A stretch of DNA of 64,000 bases, taken from contig CM055107.1 of NCBI GenBank assembly GCA_029204225.1, forward strand, positions 8,985,472 to 9,049,471. The letters are read 5' to 3'. The position numbers and the translations under genes are program-made. This document shows, one piece after another, positions 13,801-28,800 of this stretch. The DNA comes from Diphasiastrum complanatum. Lineage: Eukaryota; Streptophyta; Lycopodiopsida; Lycopodiales; Lycopodiaceae. The notes under the pieces are model-generated. The model saw only the letters and a list, made by a program, of their open reading frames with translations. It did not search any database and was not told the DNA's origin. Numbering within the stretch: the stretch's first letter is position 1; each line of letters opens with the position of its first letter.

Positions 13801-16800
13801 TCTTTTACAGCTTATCAAAAGGCTGTCGCGCGCTCATTCTCCACCACATTTTCAGGACTCCGTTTACTCTTTCAAATTCACATTGTATCCCTGGCTGTCC
13901 AGCGCATTTTTATAGCTTCTCCATTGTTCATTGTTGTCTGTTTTTTTTCAGTTGTGATAATATTGGTTGTAATAGGCTAATTTGGGGTGACGACAAGAGT
14001 CCGCTCCCTCAAGTTTTCGTCTATTCCTTCCACTATCATTATGGCACATTCACCTACCCCGAGTGAGAGTACTCAGGAAACCTTATCCGATCAGTTTCGT
14101 CGCATGGATGAGACCCTTTCTGGCCTCGTTCTTCGCTTCGATTCAGTTATGACCGGCTTTGCTACTATGCAGTCACAGATTGATTCTTTACAGCCTCATG
14201 GTCCTGGTAAAGCTCCTGTTTTTCCTACATTTGGGACTCCCCCTCCATTTGGATTTCCATCTTCTTCTGCTAGTCAGCCTGGTGGTGGACCGTTCATTCC
14301 ATCTAACCCACCTCCTGGTTTCTTTCCTCGTCCCCCCCTTCCTGAGCCACACTTTGCTCGAGACTTTCGTGATAGGGTACAGCTTGCTACCTATTCCGGT
14401 TCCTCCGACGGGAACTTATTAGAGAATTGGTTTGCTAAGCTTGACACATATTTTTAGATTTACCCGAAGACTGATCCTCAGAAGATCCAGTTGGCTGCTT
14501 TACATTTAGATGGACGTGCCGCCACGTGGTGGCGACTTTATAGAGTTGATCCTGATCGGGAAGGGCTCCATGTATGGCATACTTTTCGCTGTGACCTCCG
14601 CCATGCTATGATTGATCCTCAGTGGCTTGACCGCCAACGTGATACATTCCGTAGTCTCACTCAGACCAGTGATCTTGCTTCTTATACAGATCAGTTTATG
14701 GAGCTTTCTTATCTTTTCACAGATCTACAGCCCACTGAGCTTATTTCTCGTTATTGCTGGGCTTCGTGGTGCTTTACGTTATGATGTTTCTTCCTTCCGT
14801 CCTACCACACTTGTTGAGGCGATGTCTCTTGCCAGTACTTTACAGCATAAGTACTCTGACACCCTTCCTTCCCGCTTCTCCCGACCCCGTCCTTCTGCTT
14901 CATCTTTTTCCGCTATGTTCACCCCTACACCGGCCCCTTCTGTTCCAGCTCTCTCCATTGCCCCTTCGCCTCCTCGTCCTCCGACTCCTCGACCTGCTTT
15001 TGTCCGACGTTACACGTCTGCAGAGTTCGCTGATCTTCAGCAGAAGCGTCTTTGCTTTCGTTGTAAGAGTCCTGACCATCTTGCCCGTGATTGCCGCCAG
15101 CCTCTCCCTACTACTACTGCTGTTTTTTACCATGAGGGCACTACTCCAGATGATTCCGATATCTACATTCATATTTCTGATGAGCCTGACTTATCCTCTG
15201 AGCCTTCCCCTGATTTACTTCCTGCTACTTGCCATGCTCAGCTTGCCTATGCTACTTGGACAGGGCGTCCTGGTCCTCGCTCCATTCGGTTACGTGTGCG
15301 TATTACAGGTCGAGAATATATTGCTTTAGTTGATACTGGTAGCACTCATTCTTTTATTAGCAGTTATATCACTAGTCGGATCCGTGCTTCACCTGTTCTT
15401 GCTTCCCAGCCTCTCACAGTTGAGGTTGCCAGTTCTCATTCTTTTCCTAGTTCTCAGATGTTTTAGCGTTTACCATACCGCATTGGAGATTTCTCTGGAC
15501 AGGCAGATTTTTACATTATCCCTATGGAGCGTTATGATCTTATCCTTGGTGCTGATTGGTTTGCATCTCTTGGAGCCGTTACACTGGACTTGACACAGCA
15601 GACATTGACATTTGTACATGATGCAGTTACACACTCACTTGTGGGCATTGATTCTCAGGGAGACTTCCAGTTGATTACTGGGAAGCAGTTTATTCGCAGC
15701 CTGCCGAAGGCTCATTGTGCTGCCTTATTATGTGTTCAGCGGGCAGTACCAGTTCCTCCAGTTTCTACACCAGCAGCTGTTCCTCAGGTGATTTCTGACT
15801 TATTACATCAATATGCTTTTGTCTTTTTAGAACCTATAACGCTACCACCATTACGTGACGTGAACCATCATATTGATTTGCGTCCTGGTTCTGCTCCTCC
15901 CTCCCGTCCCCCTTATCGTATGTCTCGATCTGAGCGTGATGAGCTTGAGCTCCATATTACTGCCTTGTTAGATCAGGGTCTCATTGTTCCTAGTCACAGC
16001 CCTTTTGGTGCTCCTGTTCTCCTTATTAATAAGAAAGATGGTACCAAACGCCTTTTTATTGATTACCGTGCTTTAAATAAGTTGACTATTCGTAATCAGT
16101 ACCCTATTCCACACATGGATGACCTCTTTGACCAGCTCGGTACCTCTAAAATCTTTTCCAAGATAGACCTTCGTTCTGGATATTACCAAATCAGGATGCA
16201 CCCTTCTGACGAACATAAGACTGCTTTTCGTACTCATCTTGGTTTATATGAATTTCATGTGCTTCCTTTTGGTGTTACTAATGGCCCTCCTACGTTCCAG
16301 AATGTGATGAATAACGTCTTACGTCCGCTTCTTGGTCATTGTGTCTTGGTTTATTTTGATGATATTCTTATTTTTAGTCAGTCTCTTGCTGAGCATGTTG
16401 CCCATCTTTCCTCGGTCTTTCAGTTACTTGTACACCACCAGTTATTTGCTAAGTTGTCTAAATGTTCTTTTGCTGTTTCTGAGATCGAGTTTCTTGGTTT
16501 TCTTATTTGTAATGGTCACATTCGTCTGGACCCTCATAAGGTTCAGGCCATCCAGGATTGGCCTATACCTACTGATATTCATCATGTTCGTATGTTTCTT
16601 GGGTTAGCCACTCACCTTCGTCGTCCAGTTCCTCATTTTGCCGCTATCGCAGCTCCTCTTCATGCACTTTTGAAGAAGTCTAGTACTTTTCTGTGGACTC
16701 CTGATTGTCAGACAACGTTTGATACTCTTCGTCGTGCTGTTGTTGATGGTGCCTTTATGTGTTTACCATAGTTTGATCAGAAGTTTCTTGTTGAGACTGA

Positions 16801-19800
16801 TGCTAGTAATGTTGGTTTGGGTGCTATACTTCGCCAGTCACAATGTATTATTGCTTATGAGTCGCGTCGTCTTCGCTCTTATGAGCAACGTTATTCTGTG
16901 CATGAGAAAGAGCTTCTTGCTATCATCTATGCTCTTAAGAAGTGGCGTCATTATCTGTATCGAGTCCCATTTGACATTATTACTGATCACCAGTCTTTAC
17001 GTTATCTGTTTTCTCAACGTGACCTTAGTGATCGTCAATTTCGTTGGTTGCAGTTTTTACAGTCTTTTAATTTCTCCAGATTGTATCGTCCTGGTCGTGC
17101 TAACACTGCTGCTGATGCATTATCTCGTCTTCCAACTTTGTTAAATACACTCGTTTCTACTATTCCTCCATGGTTTGATGCTCTACCTGCAGCATACCTT
17201 ACATGTTCTGATTTTCGTGATGTTTATAGTTCTGCCCCACCTGTTTCGTCCAGTCCTCATCAGGTTTACTCCATTATTGACAATCGTCTTTATCATTATG
17301 ATTCTCTTTGTATCCCTAGTTCTTTGGGTATCCGTTCCCAGTTGTTGTCGGATGCTCATTCCTCTCCTGTTGGGGGTCACTTTGGTTTTCAGAAGTCTTA
17401 TGCTCGTCTCAAAGACCATTTCTATTGGCCCTCTCTTCGATCTGAGCTTGCTGTACTTATTCGTACCTGCCCTTTCTGTCTTCATAATAAGTACTCCCGT
17501 TCTAAATCTGCTGGTTTGCTCCAGAGTTGGCCTATTCCTCATCGCCAGTGGACTGATATATCTATGGACTTTATCCTTGGCCTTCCCCATACCCAGCGTG
17601 GTCACGATTCATGTATGGTGGTAGTTGACAGGTTCTCGAAACAGGCACATTTTATCCCAGTTCGCAGTACTATCACAGCAGAGCAGTGTGCACGTTTGTT
17701 CCTATCAGAGATTTTCCGCCTGCATGGATTTCCTCGTACTATCCTTTCTGATCGGGATAGTAAGTTTACATCTATATTCTGGACAGAACTTATGCGTATT
17801 TTGGATGTTCAGCTTTTTATGGGTTCTGCTTATCATTCTACTTCTGATGGGCAGTCTGAGGTCCTTAACAGGATCCTTGAGGATTATTTACGCCATTTTG
17901 TTACTCCTTCAGGGAAGGATTGGGATCAGCATTTATGTTTAGCAGAGTATAGCTATAATAGCTCTGTTAGTACCAACACAGGTGTCTCTCCATTTTTATC
18001 ATCTCATGGCTATGCACCTCTTTTACCTGGCATTCCTCTTCCTCCTGAGGATACACCTGTTACACTTGCATCTTTTCTATCAGGTGCTCGAGAGCTTATT
18101 ACTCGGGCCAGTTCTCATTTACAGCATGTTCAGCAGCGTTATCAGACCTCAGTTGATCGTCACCGCCGCCATGTTGAGTTTCAGCTTGGAGACAAGTGAA
18201 TGAGAATAAGAATGAAGTGGTTGTCGAGTGCTGAATGCTTGTGCAATGGGAAAGTAAATTCGAGAAGGGATAGTAACAACCATTTGTTGGATATTATTAA
18301 GCTGAGTAGCATGATCATCCAAACAGGCAACGATGTCCTCAGTACTAGGGAGGCCTGTGTGGTCGGCATGATAGAAAAGTTATAAAAATGCAAAAAGGCA
18401 ACGAATGCAAAAAGCACAAACCTTGAGGGAGGGGACGCAAGTCGTCACTCAACGTAGGCTCTACGCAAACGAATCTAGCAAGTGATAGGTGGTGAAGAAG
18501 CTGCCAAAATGTTCACCAAATAGAGCACCAAGTAAGGAAGTAAGCTGCCAAATAAAGGAAATATGTAATAGATTGGACATTGGAAGATGAAGTGGTCCTC
18601 GGATTTCACTTGCCCCAAGATATATAATTGGTAAATCCTCGCCTCTCTCAGAATACCCTGGAATTGTCGGGTCTCAATCTCAAGCCGATGTGAAGAAATA
18701 CACAGTTGTCCTAGTGCAAACATGAGGCCATGAGATAATCCTTTAAGTCAGATAATGGGGCAAGATCAAGAACCCCCTAGCTGGCCCTGCCAGACCTGGC
18801 CAAGATATGCTCTATATATAAGAGTCTTTATAAACTGGTGAGTACTCGAAGGGAGGTCTATGATAGAAATGCCAAATATCTCGAGGTGGGATGCCTGGGA
18901 GAACCATGACAACCAATAACCTTGATCATGAGGGTCTCAAGAAGAGGTGAGTGCAGCCTATGTGTTTGTCTTTGCTCAAAAGCTGGAAAAAATTGGACTC
19001 ACTGGATATATTTGATAAGTAGAAAGATGGTGTGAAGCTGTATAGGTGGCACTACAAACTTAGTAATCTGATGTGGGATGAAGGGCTTAGCCCATACCAT
19101 CCATGATAACATATTAGTCTGTAACCATGAAATACTACCCCAATCCAATGAGGTGAGACCTGTACACCACGTTGTTGCTACATATAAGGTTGTGGGGGAG
19201 ACAATTGTATCAGAGAGCCTGCACTTACTTCAGTGCGTCTCAAATGAACTTGCTAGTGAGAAATAATGGCCTCTCTTAGCATACCTGAAAATATCTACGA
19301 AAAGGTCAAGATAAGGTGAACCAATACACGCAACAAAGGACTCTAGGTGAAAGCAATATGGATCCAGATGTATTGTGTGCATTTGCATGCCTAACAAACT
19401 CAATGATAGGGTGTAGAGACTCCCTGTATAAGCAAGCAACTCCACCTGAACCTCTCCCACTCGTGTGTTTTGTCATGCCCACGATTGAACCGATTTCGGT
19501 TTAATATCCCATAAGGGGGGGTTTATGGTTATGAGGGGTTGGGGCCCGCATGGTATTTAATTCATAGTTAATGGTCTTAGATTTCATTCTTGAAATCATT
19601 TGTAGCCAACCTGACTCGCCGACCACCCTAACTTTCCAGACTCACCATCAGAGCCCTCCTTCCCATATAGCCTCTACAACCCTCCTTCGAATCCAGTACC
19701 TCCAAAACCGACCTCATGATGACACTGCAATGCCGCCTTTCGGGCGCCGCTGCTCCTTCTGGACAAAGAGCTCGACTCAGCAGGAGTGCAGCTCCACCAC

Positions 19801-22800
19801 CGAGTCCTAGTTGATCCACCAGTCCATCCACGCACCGCTACTTCTCCATCCGTGTCCCAGCAGACCGGATCTTCGTCCCCATCCACGTCCACTTCACCTA
19901 GCCGAGAGGAGGGAGAGGCTTCTCCCCGATCTACCTGCCGAATGCCTGGCCGTGCCGCTCACACGCCCTCGTAGTATACCATCCTTCCATTGCTTATTGA
20001 GCAGAAAATTGATGCTCTCCTCATTGACAACTGCCTTGCGGTTCTGATGAATGCGGGTTTAGCCAACATGGAAGTGCCACTCGTCCAGGACCAGTCTCTG
20101 GTGCGAGGCCTTTTCCGATACCGACCATCTCATGTATGCCATGATTTGTACTAGACTTGACATTGCTTATTCAATTAGTATACTTAGCCAGTATTTGTCG
20201 AATCCAAGTTTTATTCATTGGAAAGCTCTACTTAGAGTTCTTTGATATTACTGTTGACACAAAATTATTGCATCTTTTATGGTGGAAATTCGAATGATGA
20301 TTCAAATACCTAGGTTAATCTTCATCAAGGTTTTACAGATGCAGATTGGGCTGGAGATGTTGATAGGAAAAAGTTGACATCTTTGTATTCAACAAGGGTC
20401 CTGACTTGTGGAACAGCAAGAAGCAGAATTCCACTGCATTATCTTCGACAGAGGCCGGATACATTGCCGCTGCACATGCTACAAAGGAAGCTATTTGGTT
20501 AAGGCGTCTATTGTCGGACATTAATCTTAGTCAGTTACAAGCTACGATTAAGTGGACACTTGGTCTAATTGAAAAAATTCCAAAGACATGTTATGATTGG
20601 ATTTTATAGCTAGTTCGTCATTGTCAACAGTTCAATTAATTATAAGCACATAAGCACATCAAATTCTGAACGAGTCCCATTAACTAGCTAATTTTAGTGT
20701 CAATACCTGTGAGTTTGCTTTTGTAATTGGTGGGGTTTGAAGTTTTGAACGTTTGATTTTTTATGTCGGTATGTACTTGTGAACAAACTTATATTGAATT
20801 GGGCTGTTCCTGGATCTGTTACAAGAGAACTTTTCTTTTTGCTGTGGAGGTCTGTGCTTGAAAAATTTCATTGCTCCTTGCAGGTCATACCACAAGCAAT
20901 CTGTTCAAGATATGGGCTATCTGTAGGTGCAAATCTTCTGTGGCTTGTGCGAATCGCTATGTTCATATGCTACCCCGTTGCTTTCCCTGTTGGAAAGGTA
21001 TTACTTTACCCCCCCAAGCTGTCTATTGAAAATTCTGGAGTGTTCTGTGAACATGTAGATAACAGGAAACTTATGGTCTTAGAGAAACGATTTGTTGTTC
21101 TTTATTATGGCTGTGTTGTATTCAGTAAAAAGGGACAGCATTTTACTTCATTTTGTAGGTCGGAAAAAATGTAGCCAGTTTCGTTAACTGGTCAACTATG
21201 ACCCAAAAAGCATCATTTTGTTTATTAATCCATTGATATACTATCCCATTGTTTAGGAGGAATATTTAACAGATGCAATAGCCCTAGCTTTTAAGCATTC
21301 AGCGATTTTGCACCCTTCATTGCTTTATCACAGTTCCTAAGTTCTCTTGATCTTCCTTCAGCCATGAATGTCATGTCATCATAATGTTCTGAGAGCTTCT
21401 TCACCTTAGATGGCTCGCTAAGGATTTTTTTCAAATCCAAATTTCTTCAATGTCATGTTCCCAATTATCAATTGTAATGCTTACCGCAGCCTTTGCTGCT
21501 TCACCTGAGGTCTATGCAATACTTCATATGTGACAAAAGGCCTTTCAATTGAAGGTCATTTGTGATGTAGTGCCAAAGTGTACATACTATGCAGGTAGAT
21601 ATGATCCTTTCATTTCACTGATAACTGAAATCAATTGTGAACAAGTTCAAATGGAGCTAGTAGAGTAACAAAACCCCCATCTTATGAGACTTTCATTTTC
21701 TTTAATCACTCGGTCACTTTTCCCTTTTTTCACACCTCCATTAGTGCCACCACTTCATTCTTGTTAGGCGTTTCAGCAACATTCACTAGTGCAATGGATC
21801 TTTTTCCAAATCCTCAACTTCCTTGGGGCATTCACAAACCATGTGTTCCAATTCATCACGATAATAGCGTTTAAGATCAGTCTTCTTTCATCCGTCACTC
21901 CACACACCCCCTTTTCAGTCACAAAAACATGACAAAATATCTAACTTACCACAGTTTGAATCGTATTCCAAAATCAAATAGCCTAGGGTGTGAAATGAAT
22001 GTAGTAGTGGATGATGGGGTACACACAAAGATACTCCAAGCCAACTATACAAACCAAAAATTCCAATCAACAGCAGAAAGTGGCACAGAAAAGTAAATAG
22101 ATCCCAGGCTAGTCGTATTGACCATGCAGGCCAAATAGCAGCAACAGTGAAGGATGTGGAAGATATCGAGAGAGCCCCACTAGTTGATGGACCACAAATG
22201 CCCAACAAGGATTGGATTTGGACCATTAGGGGGTGCCTTGGACATAGGGGATGGACCTAACTAACTTTGGTAATAGCCGAATAGGATCATGTGGACTGAT
22301 GACCACATGCATGTGATGCTAGCATGTGTATTGCACGCATGCCTTGGGTGTGGATGTGCACATACTCTGCTTTTGCATGGGTCTTAGCTATTATGGGTCT
22401 CTCCACATATCAATTGGTTTTTCCTATCTCCTTGTTGCTCGGGGGGTAGATCCGTACTGATCTAAGTTTTGGTTGAGAAGGTTTGGGGTGCTGCACTCTA
22501 TCTCCTGTCTTTCGACACTCTAGTTTGGTTTGATTTTTGTGGCCGTTTTATTGATATTAGCGCACTAGAGCCAAACCGTGGTGTGGACACATTCTGCAAG
22601 CAAGCTGGTTGGAATCACAGAATCAGCAGCTGAGGTGGGCACGGAATCAGTTGTCATCCAGGTAGGTGGTCTACCTTGTTGTTGTGGCAAACTGGTTTGC
22701 TTTCACCTGGTGGTGGCTGATTGTTCTTTGATAGTTTGCTAGATTCATTGACATGCATGGAACAATTGGCAAATTCTCAGTTCTTGGGAATGTATGTAGA

Positions 22801-25800
22801 TTGTTCTTATGATTTTCATAGTTTATAGATTTTGGTGGCTGCTTTCTGGTTCCTGGCCCTTGTGTTTGTCTTGCTTTCTAGCTTTGCATGCTGAGGTTTA
22901 GTCATCCTGCTATGCAGTCCTTAGGGTCTCCTTCGGGGTAACCAGTGAATGAGGGACAGTTCATCATTCTGGTGGCTTGGAAGGTGCTTTCTACTGACCT
23001 GTAGGTTGCCAGTTGACCGTTCTGGTGGCTGGGAAGGTGCCCTCTTGCTGACCGGTGCTGGAAATAGACTGGAAAGACAATTTTTGACCTTGAAATCTGG
23101 GTGGAACAGCCCTGTTTCTGCATTCAGATTCAAAGTTCCAATGTTTGGCTGATTTCAGGCTGAAACAAGCCTGTGCTAGGGTTCAGAGGCATGGATGATA
23201 GGTCATTGGATCAAATCTTTGGCATGCAACCTAAAGCATGGCTGGAAATTCACAAGTTTAGGGCTAGAATGTGTAGGAGCTTGGATGCTGCCATACTGTT
23301 GCCATGATGGGGGACCTGCAGGAGCAAGGCCGTAGGAGCATGGCTAAGGGCTATAGGAGTGCAGCTGGGACGTGTAGGAGTCGGAGACTGCTTGTGGCCA
23401 GGATCTGGGATGAGGCTGCAAGCCATTCATCTGCTTCTTCCTTCTGATAGGATGGCATGGGCTCCTGGGTGCGTGTGCCCAGCAAAAATGGAGGCACGCT
23501 CCCTCTTACCAGCATCCGTCCTAGTTATAACAAATCCAGATAAACTTTACGTTGTGAAAGTGGATGCTAGTGATTTTGCTATCGGTGCAGTTCTGCTTTA
23601 GGAGGGGAGGGAGGCTCGTTGCCTTTGAAAGTAAAAGATTATCTTATGTGCAGGCTCGTTATACCACTCAAGAAAAGGAACTTTTTGAGGTTGTGCATGC
23701 AATAAAGACTTGGAGACACTATTTATATGGAAGTAGATTAATAGTGTGCTCAGATCACCAACCATTGGAATATTTCTATAATCAGAAAGACCTGAGAGGT
23801 CATAAAGCTTGATGGGCTGAGCTAATGCAGGAATTCGACTTTGATTTGAGATATATAAAGGGATCTTCAAATTAGGTGGCTGATGCCTCGAGTCGAATTG
23901 GTGAAGTGAATGAACTTTCGTTCACGGAAATTACTATGGACTTCTATCTTTCATTGCGAGGCCTTTATGAACAAGATCCTCATTTTGGACCTATTTGGCA
24001 AAAGGTTTTGTTAAGCTCTCAATTTGGAAATCAATTACAAAGTAATTAGTTGGATGAGAAAGATAGGAAGGTAGTAGAATATTTTTCCATTCATAAAGGA
24101 CTTTTGTTCAAAAGGGGAAAGGTATGTGTACCCAGACGGGATGTTGTTAAGAGAAAAATACTATTTGAATGTCACGACGCACCTAGTGCCGAAGGATTGC
24201 ACACAGCCATGATAGAGGACACAAAGTCAATTGAAAAGATTAATGCATATTCAACAAGTTGAAATTTTTACATGCTTCATTTCCCTTTTCTATAGTGAAA
24301 AAGTTTCAAACCAATTGGTGGTTGATCGATGAATTGCAGCTCTAAATTTTTTCTAAATTGTGATTCAAACCTTCATTATTTGTCTGGATACCATGCAGCA
24401 AAGAAATTACCTTTTTCTAGAGGCAGCTGTTCCTTAACCTTTTCCGAGTGCTTAAGGTTTGAAGTACTTTATACCCATTCCCAGGTTCTTGTCGTTGAGA
24501 ATCTCAATCATAAAGACCACCTTTCCAAATTGCAAATGGATCATTTTTATTAGGAAAAAGTATGCATGCTCTCTTTCATGGATGTTTTGGAAGTAAGAAT
24601 CGTTGCTTACAGCTTGAATGTCTACTCATTTGTGCAGATCTTGGATGCACTATTGGGGCACAATAATTCTGCCATTTTTAGGCGAGCACAATTGAAGGCT
24701 TTGGTCTCTATTCATGGAAAAGAAGTAATTATTCAATTTCTACTCAGAATAGCAATTTTCTCTCAGTTAAGTGTAAGCATTGTTTAGACACATTGGTTGA
24801 AAGTTTATTGGTTTTTTTAGCTATAGGCATTACAAATGACATCAATAGCACACTACTGACTGAGCCTTTTGTGTATGTATTATCAAATCTAGGAAGGTAA
24901 AGGAGGTGAACTCTCACATGATGAGACAACTATTATTAGTGGAGCTTTGGATATGACAGAGAAAGTAAGTTTTCTAGTTTCATATACCATGAAGGTTCTC
25001 AGGTTTTCTCCCAATGCTGTAACAATTAAGGGCAATGGAATGCTACAACCCTTGTATGAAAGGGACAATGTTTACCAAGGATCGAACAGGGAACATAAGG
25101 AGCACAAGTTACACTGGTAGTCTAGCTACATTTACATTCAAATCAATATCAAAGTGCTACTCAACAAAGAAAAAAACTATCTAGATTTAAAAATAATAAT
25201 AGTAGTGCAAAAAAACTAAAGGCTAAAAGACTGCTTCCTGCCACCTGGACCCTAAAGGAAGCTATCCTTCTCTAAAAATAGTTGACATAGGACTAGGACA
25301 GCAACGTAGTAGGAATATCTCTTTAGAATTTTTACATTCTACTTTTCAAAATTTTCAAAAAATGCTATAAGTGTATCATCTTTTATTGCACCCAAAAAAT
25401 TTAGAAGCTTAGTAAAAACATTCGTAATCATGTCTTTGTCAAGTACTTGTAGAGCAAAATTCTTGGATCCAGAATAGTTTGTAGTGGACCTTAAGAACAA
25501 AAAAAGGGTTCAAAGTTCTTTTGTATTGAGCTTCTATATGCCAAAATAAGTCTCTATAGTTGTGGACTATCTCTAAAAGCAATATAGAGTCGTGAAATTT
25601 CTTTGATTATAAGAGTGACAAGAACTAGTCATAAGGTTCTCCACCCAGCCATGGCCTCTTTGTCTTATGGAGAGGAGTGTAAATTGATGACATGCATAGA
25701 TGCCATGTGTCATGGCACCTCAATCAGTGAATATTTCAATTGGCCTACATGGATCTACTCATTGCCTCTTTTCTTTCCACCACTTGTACAATGTTGAGGT

Positions 25801-28800
25801 CTTCATTCAAGAAGATCTTGGTGTTTTTCAGTCTATATCTTTGACGTAATACATCCCGTCAAGCTCCAACAATGTGAAACGCAAGACCAGGTTTGTTAGA
25901 TCCCGGTCTCACTCTAACATACCAAGGCAGGACCGATACTTGAGAGCCTGCAGCCGACAGCAGTCAAAGGCTCGTGACCGGAGTGGACATCTGTCCCAAT
26001 CTGGGACCGGTGTGTCACAAACAGTGACAGTGACCGCCTGATAAGTTGTCAGGGATGTGGTGAATAATGACCTTTGGGATCCTAGCCATCAGTGATGAGA
26101 TGCTAGCCGACACGTAGTCGGGGTGACCAAGCGGGTCACAGGTCTTTGGCAGGGCTGTTGGATTTATTTCCTCTACTCTCCTAAGTCCCATGTTAATCTA
26201 GTTCCATTCATATTATTGTAGTTTTACACGCATTGTCACACAATCTGCAGAAATACTCTATTATCGAAGACAGGCAAGAGAATGGCAGTCTGACTTGTCG
26301 AAGTCACCCGACTTGTCGGAGTTGGCTGACTTATCTGGGAAACCCTACTTGGCCGACTTATCGGAGAGTCCAACTTATCGACTCAACCGACTATCGTCGA
26401 GGACCACCAAACGATTATCCTGACTCCATTGACTATCGGCAGTGACACGCTCGACTCCGAATAGTTAAAGCCTTCTCACGGCCACTTCCTGTACTATGCA
26501 ACTACTTGGACAATGATAGCAGCAGCCACGATCTATTCTAGACGGCACAACGGCTCCACGCCACCTTCTTGTACATACATCTACACAATTGTAAATTGTA
26601 TATATTTGATCATTTGTAATCAATTAATAATGCCAAGGCTAATGCCAAGGCTAATGCCAATTGATACCAGACAAGATAGGCTGATTCCATATACGCTCAA
26701 GCGGTCACAGACGCCGAGACGACATCTTATCAGAGACAGACATAGTAGATGCCTTCAAGCATTGATTCTTCCTTCTCAGAATGATTGTCAAAATAAGCTC
26801 ATAGATGTTACAGATCGTAGTTGGCTTTGTGAGCACGCGTTTTTGCCCGCTATTGTTTTGTGCTCACCTGTCCGACTCTCTAATTGATTTGTCTAACTAT
26901 CTACTCTTTCTCTTCCGCATAAATGCAATTAAGCTCTATTTTGTGTTCGCCTACTGTTGTAGTAGTGCATGCACCGAGGGAATCAGTCGACCACCGCTTT
27001 CGCGCAGTAGTAGGATCGTTTCGATCCGATTGTTCGACCTGTCCGATTCACGGACTCTGTTTCCCCAACATGGTATCACAGCTATTATTATAGCTTGATA
27101 AGCTTCCCACAGAACTTGATTCTATCGTTCGATAGAACAATCATTTTTCTTGTTCTGTAAACTGCATTAGATTTTCACTCTTAAGTCATTGATAGTTATC
27201 ACTATCACTTAGACTAACATCCACACGGATACCCAAGGAAAAGCCAGTCTCATCATGGACGAGCTTGATGGATCCAACTATCATATGTGGAAATTTAAGA
27301 TGAAAACTGTGCTAATGGCTAAGGAATGTATGATGTTGTCACTGGTGCAGAGGCAAGACCCGAAGCAGACGCGCTGCAATCTCCTGATGGAAGCTGAAAG
27401 ATGGAAAAGCTTTCACGCTGATCATCCTCAACATATCAGACACACAAATTGGCCATGTGTCTGAAGCTCAGACCTCGAAAGAAGTCTAGGACATCTTGAG
27501 CACCCCCTGTATGAAGTGCGTGAACGTAGCTTCCAAGCTACATCTTAGGAGAAAATTCTTCTCCCTCAAGATGACAAATGGTGATTCCCTACAGAATCAC
27601 ATTATAATACCAATTCAAAAACCTGTTACAGCAAATGGCCTCGGATCTGTTATAGACGATCAAGACGCAGTAATGACACTGCTTTCAAGCTTGCCAATAT
27701 CGTATGATAACTGGGTGATGATGATCACCACACACCCAGAGCTGACTCTATCACGAATCATTATGATGTTCTTCCTCTACTGTGGACTCTCATGCCCTAT
27801 ACACCAACAAGAACTCGAGCAAGCAGAAGAAGAAAGGCTCAAAGCCATAGAAGCCGACACAGAATCGTCAAGAGTAGTCGAAGCCGCCAACAAAGAAGAA
27901 GCTGTTCTGCAGATACTGCAAACGAACCAACCACGAGATTCAGCATTGCCACATTCTACAAGCCAAGAACAACAACAAAGGGCGACTGAATCAAATGGCA
28001 AATGCAGCTGCAGAAGCATCTCAGTCGAATCAAGAAGCGAATCACGATGCATTCATGACAAACCATCAAGAAGCAGCAGACGACAGCTCCTAGTTTCTTG
28101 ATTTCGGAGCCACTCAGCACACGATTAGCCATATCGGCTATTTCTATCACCCCCTATTCGCCTTAGTCAAATGGCTTAGCCGAGAGGAAGAATCGTACCC
28201 TGGTCGAATAAGCCAAATGGATGTTGGCACACGCATCATTGCCTAAGAGCTTTTGGGCTGAAGCTGTTTCCACTGCAGCTTACATCCAGAACAGATGTTC
28301 CGACTAAGGCCCTCTCAGGCAAAACACCCATAAGGTTTGGATAGGATCTAAGCCTTCAGTGAAGAACCTACGAGTATTCGGTTGCATCGCCTACGTGCAG
28401 ATCCCAAAGGAGACAAGAAAGAAATTCGACTTCCAAAGTCTAAAGACCATCCTGATCGGTTATACTTCTCCGACAATACCAATAAGCTGTACGACCCCGA
28501 TACCTAGCAGATTTTATTCAGCAGGGATACAGTCTTTATTGAGGATCAGTTCATCAACTTCAAAGGCAAAGGTAACTTCACCAGATGTCATCATCATTCT
28601 ACGTCGCACGGTATCAATGGGATAAGATGCAAGACCAGCACCAATTGTGATACCCCAACCAAGCAAGAAACTGTCAAGGAAATTCCCCTGCAAAATATCG
28701 CAGCATTAAGAACATATAAGGTGATTTCTTATGGCATTACATTTTTGTTCAGTACAGTGGATAGTAGAGTAACAAACTCACTGCCAGCCTGTAAAAGTTT

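Larger units (their letters stand above)
13574..18199 (+). mobile_element. Ty3/gypsy retrotransposon, LTR-less, 3'-truncated
   Basis: The domain order gag, zinc knuckle, protease, RT, RNase H, integrase identifies Ty3/gypsy; the integrase type resembles chromoviruses, but the region where a chromodomain would be is missing. A T-rich leader (13574-14040) precedes gag and holds the recurring motif GTGACGACAAGAGTCC (13987-14002). I find neither LTR nor a primer-binding site. The left edge breaks the copia RNase H at about 13573 and the right edge falls inside the integrase C-terminus at about 18199, where LINE-like sequence begins shortly after. Few stops interrupt it, so it is younger than most of its neighbours. 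Confidence 0.85.
8071..20883 (+). other. 12.8-kb intron of the DUF21 gene
   Basis: Defined by the donor after 8070 and the acceptor before 20884. It contains, in order, a LINE remnant, a copia element interrupted by a gypsy element, a second LINE remnant and a copia RNase H scrap. Transcription through it would produce antisense RNA of the LINE remnants and sense RNA of the copia and gypsy elements. Confidence 0.85.
25894..28575 (+). mobile_element. Truncated Ty1/copia element (5' LTR, gag, partial integrase)
   Basis: 5' LTR 25894-27070, primer-binding site from 27071, gag 27255-27790, zinc knuckle near 27910, protease trace near 28095 and integrase fragment 28160-28570, where it breaks at the carrier pseudogene. 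It belongs to a different copia family from the one at 10.7 kb: a much longer LTR (about 1.18 kb) and unrelated gag. No 3' LTR is seen. It is heavily mutated. Confidence 0.8.

Noticed and set aside
17183-17605. A 140-codon - strand frame within the gypsy integrase
   Set aside because: It lies wholly opposite the well-supported integrase coding frame and shows no domain.
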